NCBI GenBank assembly: GCA_963746465.1 | Contig: CAVVAY010000013.1 | Coordinates: 248,001-312,000, forward strand | Direction: 5' to 3' | Source of the DNA: CAVVAY01 sp963746465 | GTDB taxonomy: Bacteria > Actinomycetota > Actinomycetes > JACCUZ01 | DNA length: 64,000 bases | Shown: positions 8,594 to 16,900 of the stretch, piece after piece | How the letters are laid out: each line of letters opens with the position of its first letter | Numbering within the stretch: position 1 is the stretch's first letter | Translations under genes and position numbers: made by a program | Notes under the pieces: model-generated | Told to the model about the DNA's origin: nothing | What the model saw: the letters and a program-made list of their open reading frames with translations, nothing else | The model's database searches: none

Positions 8594-9853
8594 CTACTGC
8601 CGGATGGACAGCGGGTTCACGATGTCCGCGGCGAGGGTGAGCAGCGTCAGGCCGCCGAACAGCAGGATCACCATGTAGGTCACCGGCAGCAGCTTGTTGT
8701 AGTCGACCCGGCCCGGGTCGGCCCGGCCCCGGCGCGCGGCCAGCCAGGACCTTGCCCGCTCGTACCAGGCGACCGCGACGTGCCCGCCGTCCAGCGGGAG
8801 CAACGGGAACAGGTTGAAGACGCCGATGAAGACGTTCAGACCGCCGAGCAGCACAAGGAAGAAGATCGGTGCGCCGATCTCGATGGCCTCGCCGCCGATC
8901 CGGCTGGCCCCCAGGACGCTGATCGGCGTCTCGGCGTCTCGCTCCTCGCCGCCGATCGCGTCGAACAGCTTGGGGATCTTGGAGGGGAACTTCCCCACGG
9001 CCTGGAAGGTCTGCTCGACGCTGGTGCCCAGGAACGAGACGGCTCCTCCCACCGCTCCCGCAGCGCCGTAGTGCAGGACGTAGCGGGGCTGGCGGACCGA
9101 GAGCCCGATCGCGGAGACAGTCTGCAGCGGGCCCTTGTCGTCCTTTGCGTCCAGCGCCGGGCGTCGGGTCGCCACCAGGTCGGCCGTCGTCGTGCGCTCG
9201 ACGCCGTCGCGGCGGTAGGTGATCTCGACCGGTCCCGGCGGCGAGGACCGCAGGGTCCGGACCAGGTCGCCGTACGTCGTGATGGTGGTGCCGCCGACGG
9301 TCAGGATCCGGTCACCGTGGCGGAGCCCGGCCACACGGGCCGGCGCCTCGGGGTCGCTGGCGCGGCAGGCACGCAGGGCCTTGTCCTTGGTCACGTCGTA
9401 CGCCTGGACGATGCACTCGGACACCTGGCCGACCACCGGCTTCGCCGTCATCGTGTCGAAGCTCTGGGCTGCCGGGTTGGGCAGGCCGGTGGTGATCGCC
9501 GCCGCGTAGAAGATGAGCAGGGCCAGGACGAAGTGCGTCGCCGACCCGGCGACCAGGACGACGGTGCGCTGCCAGAGCGGGAACCGCCAGAAGGCGCGGT
9601 CGCGGTCCTCGGGAGCGACCTCCTCCAGCGGGGTCATCCCGACGATCTTCACGAAGCCGCCGGCGGGGACCGCCTTGAGCCCGTACTCCGTCTCGCCGCG
9701 ACGGAACGAGAACACGGTCGGCCCGAAGCCGGCGAAGTACTGGGTGGCCTTCATGCCGAACCGCTTGGCGGTGAGCAGGTGTCCGGCCTCGTGCAGGCAC
9801 ACCGACACCAGGATGCCGATCGCGAAGATCAGCACACCGATCCAGAAGCTCAC
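8594..9853 (-). CDS. rseP: Site-2 intramembrane metalloprotease (RseP family)
   Basis: A 419-aa membrane zinc protease that cleaves transmembrane substrates such as anti-sigma factors and signal-peptide remnants. The first helix carries the HEAGH zinc motif (residues 21-25), and the third core helix carries the second active-site motif FPLLPLDGGH. A PDZ-like domain lies between them (about residues 160-260). Hydrophobic segments at both ends are consistent with four transmembrane helices. The GTG start overlaps the dxr stop (GTGA), so translation is coupled to dxr. In mycobacteria the homologue (Rip1) controls several sigma factors; whether that holds here is inference. Confidence 0.92.
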   Translation of the reverse strand: MSFWIGVLIFAIGILVSVCLHEAGHLLTAKRFGMKATQYFAGFGPTVFSFRRGETEYGLKAVPAGGFVKIVGMTPLEEVAPEDRDRAFWRFPLWQRTVVLVAGSATHFVLALLIFYAAAITTGLPNPAAQSFDTMTAKPVVGQVSECIVQAYDVTKDKALRACRASDPEAPARVAGLRHGDRILTVGGTTITTYGDLVRTLRSSPPGPVEITYRRDGVERTTTADLVATRRPALDAKDDKGPLQTVSAIGLSVRQPRYVLHYGAAGAVGGAVSFLGTSVEQTFQAVGKFPSKIPKLFDAIGGEERDAETPISVLGASRIGGEAIEIGAPIFFLVLLGGLNVFIGVFNLFPLLPLDGGHVAVAWYERARSWLAARRGRADPGRVDYNKLLPVTYMVILLFGGLTLLTLAADIVNPLSIRQ

Positions 9854-11070
9854 TGTGGACTTACCCCTGACGTCAGCTGCTCGGCGCGGTGACGCGCCCA
9901 GGTCTCTGCATCGACAACATCGGCAACGGTCGAGAGGTTCCTTACCTCGTGCTCGTCGAGCACCCGTGCGAGGGTGTCCACGATACCGGTGAACGGCAGC
10001 CGGCCCTTGACGAAGGCCGCCACCGCGACCTCGTTGGCCGCGTTGTAGACAGCGGGAGCCGTGCCGCCCGCGGTGCCGGCGGCCCGGGCCAGCCCGACGG
10101 CCGGGAACGCCTCGTCGTCCAGCGGCAGGAACTCCCAGGTCGACGCGGTGGTCCAGTCGCAGCCCGCCGCGGCGCCGGGCACCCGGTCCGGCCAGCCCAG
10201 GCCGAGCGCGATGGGCAGCTGCATGTCCGGCGGGCTGGCCTGGGCCAGGGTCGAGCCGTCGACGAACTCGACCATCGAGTGCACGATCGACTGCGGGTGC
10301 ACCACGACGTCGATCCGGTCCAGCGGCATGTCGAAGAGCAGGTGCGCCTCGATCAGCTCAAGTCCCTTGTTCACCAGGGTTGCCGAGTTGATCGTCACGA
10401 CCGGTCCCATGTCCCACGTGGGGTGGGCCAGGGCCTGCTGCACCGTGACGTCGTGCAGCTCTTCGCGGGTGCGGCCGCGGAACGGGCCGCCGCTGGCGGT
10501 CAGCACCAGCCGGCGCACCTCCGTCGCTGACCCGCCACGCAGGCACTGGGCCAGCGCCGAGTGCTCGGAGTCGACCGGCACGATCTGCCCGGGCGCGGCG
10601 GCGGCCTTGACCAGCGGGCCGCCGGCGACCAGCGACTCCTTGTTGGCCAGGGCGAGGACCCGGCCCTCCTCGAGGGCCGCCAGCGTCGGGCCGAGACCGA
10701 TCGAGCCGGTGATGCCGTTGAGCACCACGTCGCAGGGCCAGCGGGCGAGCTCGGTCGCCGCGTCCGGACCGGCCAGGATCTTGGGGACCGGGTGCTCGCC
10801 CGCGTCGTACCCGCCGGCCTTGGCCGCGGCGTAGAAGGCGAGCTGCAGGTCCTGCGCCGTGCTCGCCCGCGACACCGCCACGGCCTCGACGCCGAGCTCC
10901 AGGGCCTGCGTGGCCAGCAGGGTGACGTTGGCACCGCCGGCGGCCAGCCCGACGACCCGGAACCGGTCCGGGTTGGCCCGGACGATGTCCAGGGCCTGGG
11001 TGCCGATCGACCCGGTCGACCCCAGCACGACGACGTCCCGACGAGCGCTCACCGCTCCAGTGTCGGGCAC
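9850..11070 (-). CDS. dxr: 1-deoxy-D-xylulose 5-phosphate reductoisomerase
   Basis: Converts DXP to MEP with NADPH, the committed step of the MEP pathway. The Rossmann motif VVLGSTGSIGTQALDIV, the active-site region ALANKESLVAGG and the substrate-binding loop TASGGPFRGRTREEL are intact, and the length (406 aa or 400 aa) is normal. Two GTG starts are possible: 11070, or 11052, which gives a start closer to VSARRDVVVLG and has GGAG just upstream, although very near the codon. The gene opens the dxr-rseP-ispG-GNAT operon; a divergent protease gene starts 130 bases away. Confidence 0.94.
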   Translation of the reverse strand: MPDTGAVSARRDVVVLGSTGSIGTQALDIVRANPDRFRVVGLAAGGANVTLLATQALELGVEAVAVSRASTAQDLQLAFYAAAKAGGYDAGEHPVPKILAGPDAATELARWPCDVVLNGITGSIGLGPTLAALEEGRVLALANKESLVAGGPLVKAAAAPGQIVPVDSEHSALAQCLRGGSATEVRRLVLTASGGPFRGRTREELHDVTVQQALAHPTWDMGPVVTINSATLVNKGLELIEAHLLFDMPLDRIDVVVHPQSIVHSMVEFVDGSTLAQASPPDMQLPIALGLGWPDRVPGAAAGCDWTTASTWEFLPLDDEAFPAVGLARAAGTAGGTAPAVYNAANEVAVAAFVKGRLPFTGIVDTLARVLDEHEVRNLSTVADVVDAETWARHRAEQLTSGVSPQ

Positions 11071-11200
11071 GCACGGCTGTTACCTGACGGAGGGCCGAAA
11101 GCACAAGGGGTGACGAAGCAGACATTTCCGGCACCGGCTGCCTACCGTGGCCGCGCACCGTCACCCGACGTTCGTCTCTCTCCCGTGGAGGAACCTGCCC

Positions 11201-12151
11201 ATGCGCAGAACACGAAGCACCGTGCTCGGTACCGCGATGGCTCTGCTCGGCGGCGCGCTCGCCGTCGGCGCCGCACCCACAGCTGCGTCCGGGGCCAGCG
11301 GCCCGGAGCACGGGGTGAAGACGCATGCCGCCGCCACCTCCGCCGGGTCCGCCGACCGGGTGAGCGACTACTGGACCACGACCCGGATGCGCAACGCCCG
11401 ACCGGCGCAGGAACCCGCTGCGTCCTCGGCGTCGAGCAGCACTGTGGCCCGCGGGACGGCGACCAAGGTGGCCGCCCGGAAGCCGCCGAGCGGCCCGGCC
11501 CCGACACCGGCCGCGTCGACGGTGGCCACCACGGGCAAGGTGTTCTTCACCCTCGGTGGTGTCAACTACGTGTGCTCCGGCACCGCGACCTCGAGCAGCA
11601 ACCGCGACGTCGTCACCACTGCCGGCCACTGCGTCAACGAGGGTCCCGGTGCGTTCGCTACGAACTGGGCCTTCGTGCCGGCCTACAACAACGGCAGTCG
11701 GCCCTACGGCACCTGGACCGCACGCACCCTCGTGACCACCAGCGCCTGGGCGAACCAGGGCGACATCAACTACGACGGCGGCTTCGCCGTGATGAACACG
11801 CTGAACGGTGCCCACCTCACCGACGTGGTCGGCGGCCAGGGCATCGGCTTCAACCTGGCCCGCGGACTGAGCTACAACGCCTACGGCTACCCGGCGGCGC
11901 CGCCGTTCAACGGCGAGACCCTCAAGTCGTGCTCGGGCACCGCGTCTGACGACGTGTGGGGCGGCACGCAGAGCCAGGCCATCACCTGCGACATGACCGG
12001 CGGCTCCAGCGGTGGGCCGTGGCTCATCGCCAACAGCTCCACGATCAACTCGCTGAACAGCTTTGGCTACAACGGTCTGAACAACAAGATGTTCGGGCCG
12101 TACTTCGGCAGCGAGATCCAGTCGGCCTACAGCAGCGCGGCGACCCGGTAG
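11201..12151 (+). CDS. Secreted trypsin-like serine protease (glutamyl-endopeptidase-like)
   Basis: A 316-aa secreted protease of the S1 chymotrypsin fold. A Sec signal peptide (residues 1-30, RRTRSTVLGTAMALLGGALAVGA) is followed by a propeptide containing DYWTTTRMRNARP, a motif typical of actinobacterial glutamyl-endopeptidase precursors. The catalytic His is in TTAGHC, the Asp probably in NYDGGFAVM and the Ser in GGSSGGPW; cysteine pairs flank the His and Ser as in the family. The start ATG has GGAGGAA eight bases upstream. It is transcribed away from dxr. The stop overlaps by one base the start of a mini-ORF that carries a copy of the propeptide motif. Confidence 0.9.
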   Translation: MRRTRSTVLGTAMALLGGALAVGAAPTAASGASGPEHGVKTHAAATSAGSADRVSDYWTTTRMRNARPAQEPAASSASSSTVARGTATKVAARKPPSGPAPTPAASTVATTGKVFFTLGGVNYVCSGTATSSSNRDVVTTAGHCVNEGPGAFATNWAFVPAYNNGSRPYGTWTARTLVTTSAWANQGDINYDGGFAVMNTLNGAHLTDVVGGQGIGFNLARGLSYNAYGYPAAPPFNGETLKSCSGTASDDVWGGTQSQAITCDMTGGSSGGPWLIANSSTINSLNSFGYNGLNNKMFGPYFGSEIQSAYSSAATR

Positions 12152-12309
12152 TGAGAAGGCTGCTGGAGCGGCTGCTCCGGCGCAGGGGCGGGGTGGTCAC
12201 CTCCGAGGTGACCACCCCGCCCGAGCAGGTAGAGGAGTACTGGACGGACGAGCGGATCCGTGACGCGCGACCTCGCGAGCAGCGCCTGGATCCACCTGAC
12301 GCCCGTTAG
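12151..12309 (+). CDS. Mini-ORF with a stand-alone protease-propeptide motif
   Basis: A 52-codon frame starting GTG at 12151, sharing one base with the protease stop (TAGTG). After a basic amphipathic N-terminus (RRLLERLLRRRGG) it reads VEEYWTDERIRDARPREQ, clearly similar to VSDYWTTTRMRNARPAQ in the propeptide of the protease just upstream. It has no signal peptide and no protease domain. It may be a translated intracellular propeptide-like peptide, or a decayed remnant of a second protease copy. A strong hairpin falls inside the frame, which argues that many transcripts stop before its end. No other function can be assigned. Confidence 0.5.
   Translation: MRRLLERLLRRRGGVVTSEVTTPPEQVEEYWTDERIRDARPREQRLDPPDAR
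12186..12222. terminator. Strong 16-bp hairpin after the protease gene
   Basis: A perfect inverted repeat: 12186-12201 pairs with 12207-12222 around the loop TCCGA (core GGGGTGGTCACC / GGTGACCACCCC). It begins 35 bases after the protease stop. There is no following T-run, as is common in high-GC actinobacteria. The position suggests a transcription terminator for the protease gene, but the hairpin also lies within the 52-codon mini-ORF. Confidence 0.7.
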
Positions 12310-12378
12310 GGCCCGCGCCAGGCCTGTGCTCCTGCTCATCCGGTCAAGCCGGGGCCGTGCGGTGCCGACACAGGGAAG

Positions 12379-12564
12379 GTGTCGGACTTCACGCGTCATC
12401 CCCCCAGCAAGATGCTGACCCTCGACGAGGCGGCCGCGATGGCCCGCCTCGACCCGCAGATCGTCACCGAGGCGATCCGTGACCGGAAGCTCAAAGGCGC
12501 GCAGGTGCGCGGCGCCTGGCAGGTCTCGGTCGGCGAGGTCCGTCGCTGGCTCTCCCGCCGCTGA
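12379..12564 (+). CDS. Small excisionase-family helix-turn-helix protein
   Basis: A 61-aa protein whose residues 12-60 match the winged-helix excisionase/MerR-like small domain: MLTLDEAAAMARLDPQIVTEAIRDRKLKGAQ followed by WQVSVGEVRRWLSRR. Such proteins bind DNA and bend it (Xis) or act as small regulators. No integrase or phage gene is next to it, so an orphan regulator is more likely than a recombination factor. It may start at GTG 12379 or at ATG 12412; the first leaves AGGG very close to the start codon, so the choice is uncertain. It converges tail to tail with the methyltransferase gene, whose stop lies five bases away. Confidence 0.65.
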   Translation: MSDFTRHPPSKMLTLDEAAAMARLDPQIVTEAIRDRKLKGAQVRGAWQVSVGEVRRWLSRR

Positions 12565-12568
12565 GCAG

Positions 12569-13219
12569 TCACGCCTCGCGCCGCTGCGCCATCAGGTAGC
12601 AGCGTCGGCTCGGGTACTCCACGTCAGACAGCGGACGCCGGAGAATGGTCGCCATGACCGTGAAGCCCGCGGCTTCGACGTCGGCCACGACGGCGTCCGG
12701 GTCCAGGAAGAACGCGTCGACGTCCACCGGCTCGCCGAACCACTCGGTGAGGTGGTTGACGTCTCCGACGGAGAAGTCCGCGCTGTCGACGTGGAACGCG
12801 ACGAGCAGCCAGCCACCTGCAGCCACCACGCGGGCCAGCTCGGCGCAGGCGGCAGCACGCTCCTCGGGTGACAGGTGGATGATCGAGTAGAGCGCGATCG
12901 CGCCCGCCCACCTGCCGTCGGCGACCGGCAGCCGGAGCATCGACCCGACCACGAACGCCAGAGCGGGAGCTCGGTCGCGGGCGACCCGGATCATCCCCGG
13001 GGACAGGTCCACGCCCATGACGTCAGGGTGGTCCCGGGCGAGGTGGCGGGTGACGTGCCCCGGTCCGCAGCCGACATCGGCCACCGTTCCCGGGCCCACC
13101 AGCTCGAGGAAGCCTGCGAGCAGCGCCCGGTCGAGCGGCTTGTGGTCGAGCTCGTCGGCCAGCCGGGCGTCGTACGCCCGGGCGATCGCGTCGTAGGCCG
13201 CGCGCACCCCGGACGACAC
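12569..13219 (-). CDS. Class I SAM-dependent methyltransferase
   Basis: A 216-aa methyltransferase. SAM motif I is VADVGCGPGHVTRHLA, followed by VMGVDLSPGMI (motif II acidic residue) and the motif IV region GAIALYSIIHLSPEE. The C-terminal half ends with VEYPSRRCYLMAQR. These features fit a ubiquinone/arsenite/tellurite-type small-molecule methyltransferase (Methyltransf_25/11), but the acceptor cannot be named. The GTG start at 13219 lies two bases after the stop of the upstream MBL-fold gene, so the two form an operon and should be translated together. Nothing in the pair indicates a pathway. Confidence 0.87.
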   Translation of the reverse strand: MSSGVRAAYDAIARAYDARLADELDHKPLDRALLAGFLELVGPGTVADVGCGPGHVTRHLARDHPDVMGVDLSPGMIRVARDRAPALAFVVGSMLRLPVADGRWAGAIALYSIIHLSPEERAAACAELARVVAAGGWLLVAFHVDSADFSVGDVNHLTEWFGEPVDVDAFFLDPDAVVADVEAAGFTVMATILRRPLSDVEYPSRRCYLMAQRREA

Positions 13220-13221
13220 GG

Positions 13222-13845
13222 TCAGAGCTCGGTCGACGTGCCGGGTGAGAGCCGGCGATAGTCGGTGCCGCCCTTCATCTCCAGCCACCGGTCGACGCCG
13301 GCGTTGCCGATGTCGCTGAGCATCGCGTCGTGCACCGGGAAGGCCCGGGCGGGAGCGACCGCCCGCACGAACTCGATCGCCTCGGCGAGCTTGAGCCACG
13401 GTGCACTCACCGGGAGCAGCAGGGTCTCGACCTCGAGGTCGGGGATGTGCAGCGCGTCTCCCGGGTGGTAGATGCCGCCGAGGACGAACCCGACGTTGGC
13501 GCATCCGGGAAGCCCGTCGTAGATCTCCGCGTGCTCGCCGCCCACCACGCGGACCTCGAGCCCGGCGACCTCGAACACCTCGCCCACCGCCACGGCGTGC
13601 ACCTCGAGGCCGTGCTGGTCGGCCAGCTGGGAGGCCACGGCCGCGTTGGTGTGCAGGCGCACCCCGGAGCGCACCGCGGGGACCAGCCGGTCCACGTCGA
13701 GGTGGTCCGGGTGCTCGTGCGTGACGAGCAGGTCTGCGACGCCGTCCAGGTCGAGGTCAGGCGAGTAGGTGCCGGGATCCAGCAGCACCGAGCCGTCGCC
13801 GGTGTCGAGGCGGACACAGGCATGGCCGTACTTCGTCAGACGCAC
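13222..13845 (-). CDS. MBL-fold metal-dependent hydrolase (UlaG-like)
   Basis: A 207-aa metallo-beta-lactamase-fold protein. The metal motif is THEHPDHLD, preceded by LLDPGTYSPDLD; GGEHAEIY and GGIYHPGDALH supply further ligands, and the C-terminal His is in FPVHDAML. It is most like the UlaG/YtnP-like or UPF0173 branch, whose members hydrolyse lactones or phosphodiesters; the substrate is unknown. It lies upstream of and almost contiguous with the methyltransferase gene. A GC-rich hairpin separates it from the giant repeat-protein gene, which suggests an independent transcript. Confidence 0.85.
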   Translation of the reverse strand: MRLTKYGHACVRLDTGDGSVLLDPGTYSPDLDLDGVADLLVTHEHPDHLDVDRLVPAVRSGVRLHTNAAVASQLADQHGLEVHAVAVGEVFEVAGLEVRVVGGEHAEIYDGLPGCANVGFVLGGIYHPGDALHIPDLEVETLLLPVSAPWLKLAEAIEFVRAVAPARAFPVHDAMLSDIGNAGVDRWLEMKGGTDYRRLSPGTSTEL

Positions 13846-13860
13846 CTGACGACCGTAGCG

Positions 13861-13894
13861 GCGGGGCCCGCGTCGTGCCGAAGCCGGGCCCCGC
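13861..13894 (-). terminator. Hairpin downstream of the giant repeat-protein gene
   Basis: GCGGGGCCCG (13861-13870) pairs perfectly with CGGGCCCCGC (13885-13894) across a 14-base loop. It lies 30 bases beyond the giant gene's stop and before the MBL gene, where a factor-independent or hairpin terminator would be expected. No T-run follows. Confidence 0.55.
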
Positions 13895-13923
13895 GTGCTC
13901 GGGACCCGGCTCCGACAGCTAGG

Positions 13924-16900
13924 TCAGGCCCTGCGGTGCCGCCCGAGTCGAACCAGGCCGACGCCCGCCGCGGCGGTGAAGAACCCGATCAGTGCGAGAC
14001 CTGTCGGGTCCTCGCCGCCGGTCTGGGCGAGTACCCCCGCACCCGGACGCCGGTGGGCCGGCCCGGCGGATTCGCCGGCACCCAGGACGCCGGTGCCGCC
14101 GGCAGCCGTGTCGGTCCCTTCCGTGGATCCCACGCCTGAGCCCACACCGCTGCCGGTGGTGCCGGCGGTCCCGGCGGCCAGGAACGTCGGCACGACCGAG
14201 CCGCTCGTACCGCCGGCACCGCCGCTACCACCGGTGCCACCGGTGCCACCGGTACCACCGGTACCACCGGTACCACCGGTACCGCCGCCGGGAGGCAGGA
14301 AGCACACGGCCAGGCTCATCGGCGGCAGCGTGATCCCTGTCGCCGACACGGCCACCGCCGTGCTGCACGAGTTGGCCGCGCCGGTGTTGCCACCGACACC
14401 AACGGCGTTCGCGCTGGCGTTGCCGCTGTTCCCGGTGGTCGCCGAACCGATACCCGCGGCCGTCGCGGAACCTGACGAACCGCCGGTAGCAGCCTGTGTC
14501 ACGATCCCGGACCCACCCGAGGTCGCGCCGATGGCGATGGACCCGCCGAACCGGGTGTCGCCGCTGGAGGCGTCCACGTCACCCGACTCGCCAGAGCTAC
14601 CCGCGACGTGCGCCCATCCGCCGTTACCGGTGAAGGCGAGGACGTACGGCGATGCCTCGGCGTCGCCGGACCCGCCCGAACCCGCGTCCGCACTCGTGCC
14701 GGTCGCGCTGTCACCGGATCCGGCGTGGGACCGGGAGTGCGCAACGGCGTCCGCGTCCCCGGATCCGCCGGCGCCCCCCGGACCGCTCGCCGCGACGGCG
14801 AGTGCGCCGCTGCCCGAGGTGGCGGCGCCGGAGTCGCCACCGGTCCCGGCAGCCGCTGCTGTGGCGTCGCCGGACCTACCGGACGTCGCCGAGCCGCTCC
14901 CGGAGGCCGAGGCGTTACCGCTCGCCCCACCAGCCGCCGAACCGGTGACAGCCCCGGTGTCCCCGGTGGAGGCGTCGACGGAGATGCCGCCGCTGCCGCC
15001 GGTCCCGGTGGCGCCCGTGTCGCCACTGGTGGCGTCCACGGCGCCGGAGTACCCCGACTCGCCGTAGACGTCAGCCCCGCCGCCGCTCCCGCTCCGGCCG
15101 TCGACCTCTGGTGAGGCGTCGGCTGACCCGGAGTCCCCGGAGCCGGCCGCGGCGCTGGTCGTGGTAACCGAGTCACCCGAAGCCGCGTCGCTGTGCGAGA
15201 GCGCTACCGACGTCGCGTCGCCGGAGCCTGTTCCGGCACCGCTGGCCGCGTTCGCCGTCGCGCCGCTGCCCGACTGCACGGCCCCGGTGTCTCCACCGGT
15301 TGACGTCGCCCTGCCACTGGCGGCGCCCGTGGCGCCCGTGGTGGCCGAGCCGGACCCGTTCGCCACCGCTGCGCCGCTGCGACCACCCGTCGCCGCTCCG
15401 GTCACCGATCCGCTGTCACCACTGGCCGCGGCCACTGCGATGCCACCGCTGCCGCCGGACCCGGTGTCGCCGGTGTCGCCAGAGGTCGCTCCGACCCACC
15501 CGCTGTCACCGGAGTAGCCCGCCGTCTCGGCCGAACCGCCGTCGCCACTGTGAGCCTTGACCTCCGGAGAACCGGTCGCATCGCCGGAGTCGCCGGACTC
15601 TCCGGTCGCACAGGCACCAGTGACGCTGTCGCCCGAGCCCGCGCCGCTGCCCGACAGGACGATGGCCACGGCATCACCGGAGGCACCGCCCGGGCCGCTG
15701 GTCGCGGTCCCGGCCGCCGAGCTGGAGGAGGTCGCCGCACCGGTGTCGCCACCGGTCGCCCCGGCCGACCCCGACGCACTGCCGGTCCCGCCCGAGGTCG
15801 CGCTGCCGGTCGCCCCGGCCGAGGCGCCACCACTGGCACCACCAGTCGCCGAGCCGGTCACCGGACCGGTGGCACCACTGTCCGCGGCCACCGAGATCCC
15901 GCCGCTGCCACCAGCGCCCGTGTCACCGGTGTCGCCCGAGCCGGCCCACACACCACCGGACTCGCCCGACCCGCCCAGCACCAGCGCACCCCCACCGTCA
16001 CCGGACCCGGCCAACGCCACCGGCTCGGACTCCGCCTTGCCCGAGTCACCGGACACACCCAGCCCGAAGGCCTCGGTGCCCGAGTCCCCGGACTCCGCAC
16101 CACTGGCCGACCCGACCAGCGTGAACGCATCACCCGTGGTGCCGACGTCACCGGAGTCCCCCGTGGAAGAGGTCTCCGACGCCGGACCGGCTGCACCCGT
16201 ACCGCCGCTACCGCTCCCGCCAGTGTCACCACTGGCCGAGCTGGCGTCCGCGGTCGCGTCCCCGGTCGGCCCGGAGGCCCCGCCCGGGCCGCTGGTCGCG
16301 GTCCCGGTCGCGCTGCTGGAGGAGGTCGCCGCACCGGTGTCCCCACCGACCGCGCTCCCCGACCCCGACGCCGCACCCGTGGTGCCACTGACCGCCGTGC
16401 CCGACGCCGTCGCCGAACCCGGGCCACTGGCCCCGCCGGTCGCCGACCCGGTCACCGCACCGGTCGCGCCACTGTCCGCATCCACCGAGATCCCGCCACT
16501 GCCACCAGCACCCGCGGTGTCACCGGTGTCCCCCGAACCGGCCCCGACCCCACCGGAGTCACCGGACCCGCCCAGCACCAGCGCACCCCCGCCGTCACCG
16601 GACCCGGCCAACGCCACCGGCTCGGACTCCGCCTTGCCCGAGTCACCGGACACCGCCACCCCGGCAGCACCCGTCCACGAGTCACCGGAGGAGGCACCGC
16701 TGGCCGACCCGACCAGCGTGAAGGCATCGCCGGACCAACCACCGTCGCCGCTGTCCCCGGAGGACGCCGACGCACTGGCCGGACCACCAGCCCCGGAGCC
16801 ACCAGTACCGGTACCCGGCCCGGTGTCACCACTGGCCGAGCTCGCCGTCGCGTCCGCGTCCCCGGTCGCCCCGGAGGCACCGCCCGGGCCGCTGGTCGCG

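Noticed and set aside
12379..12564. Phage or integrative-element excisionase
   Set aside because: The small HTH fits, but no integrase, attachment repeats or phage genes are next to it, so a mobile element is not supported.
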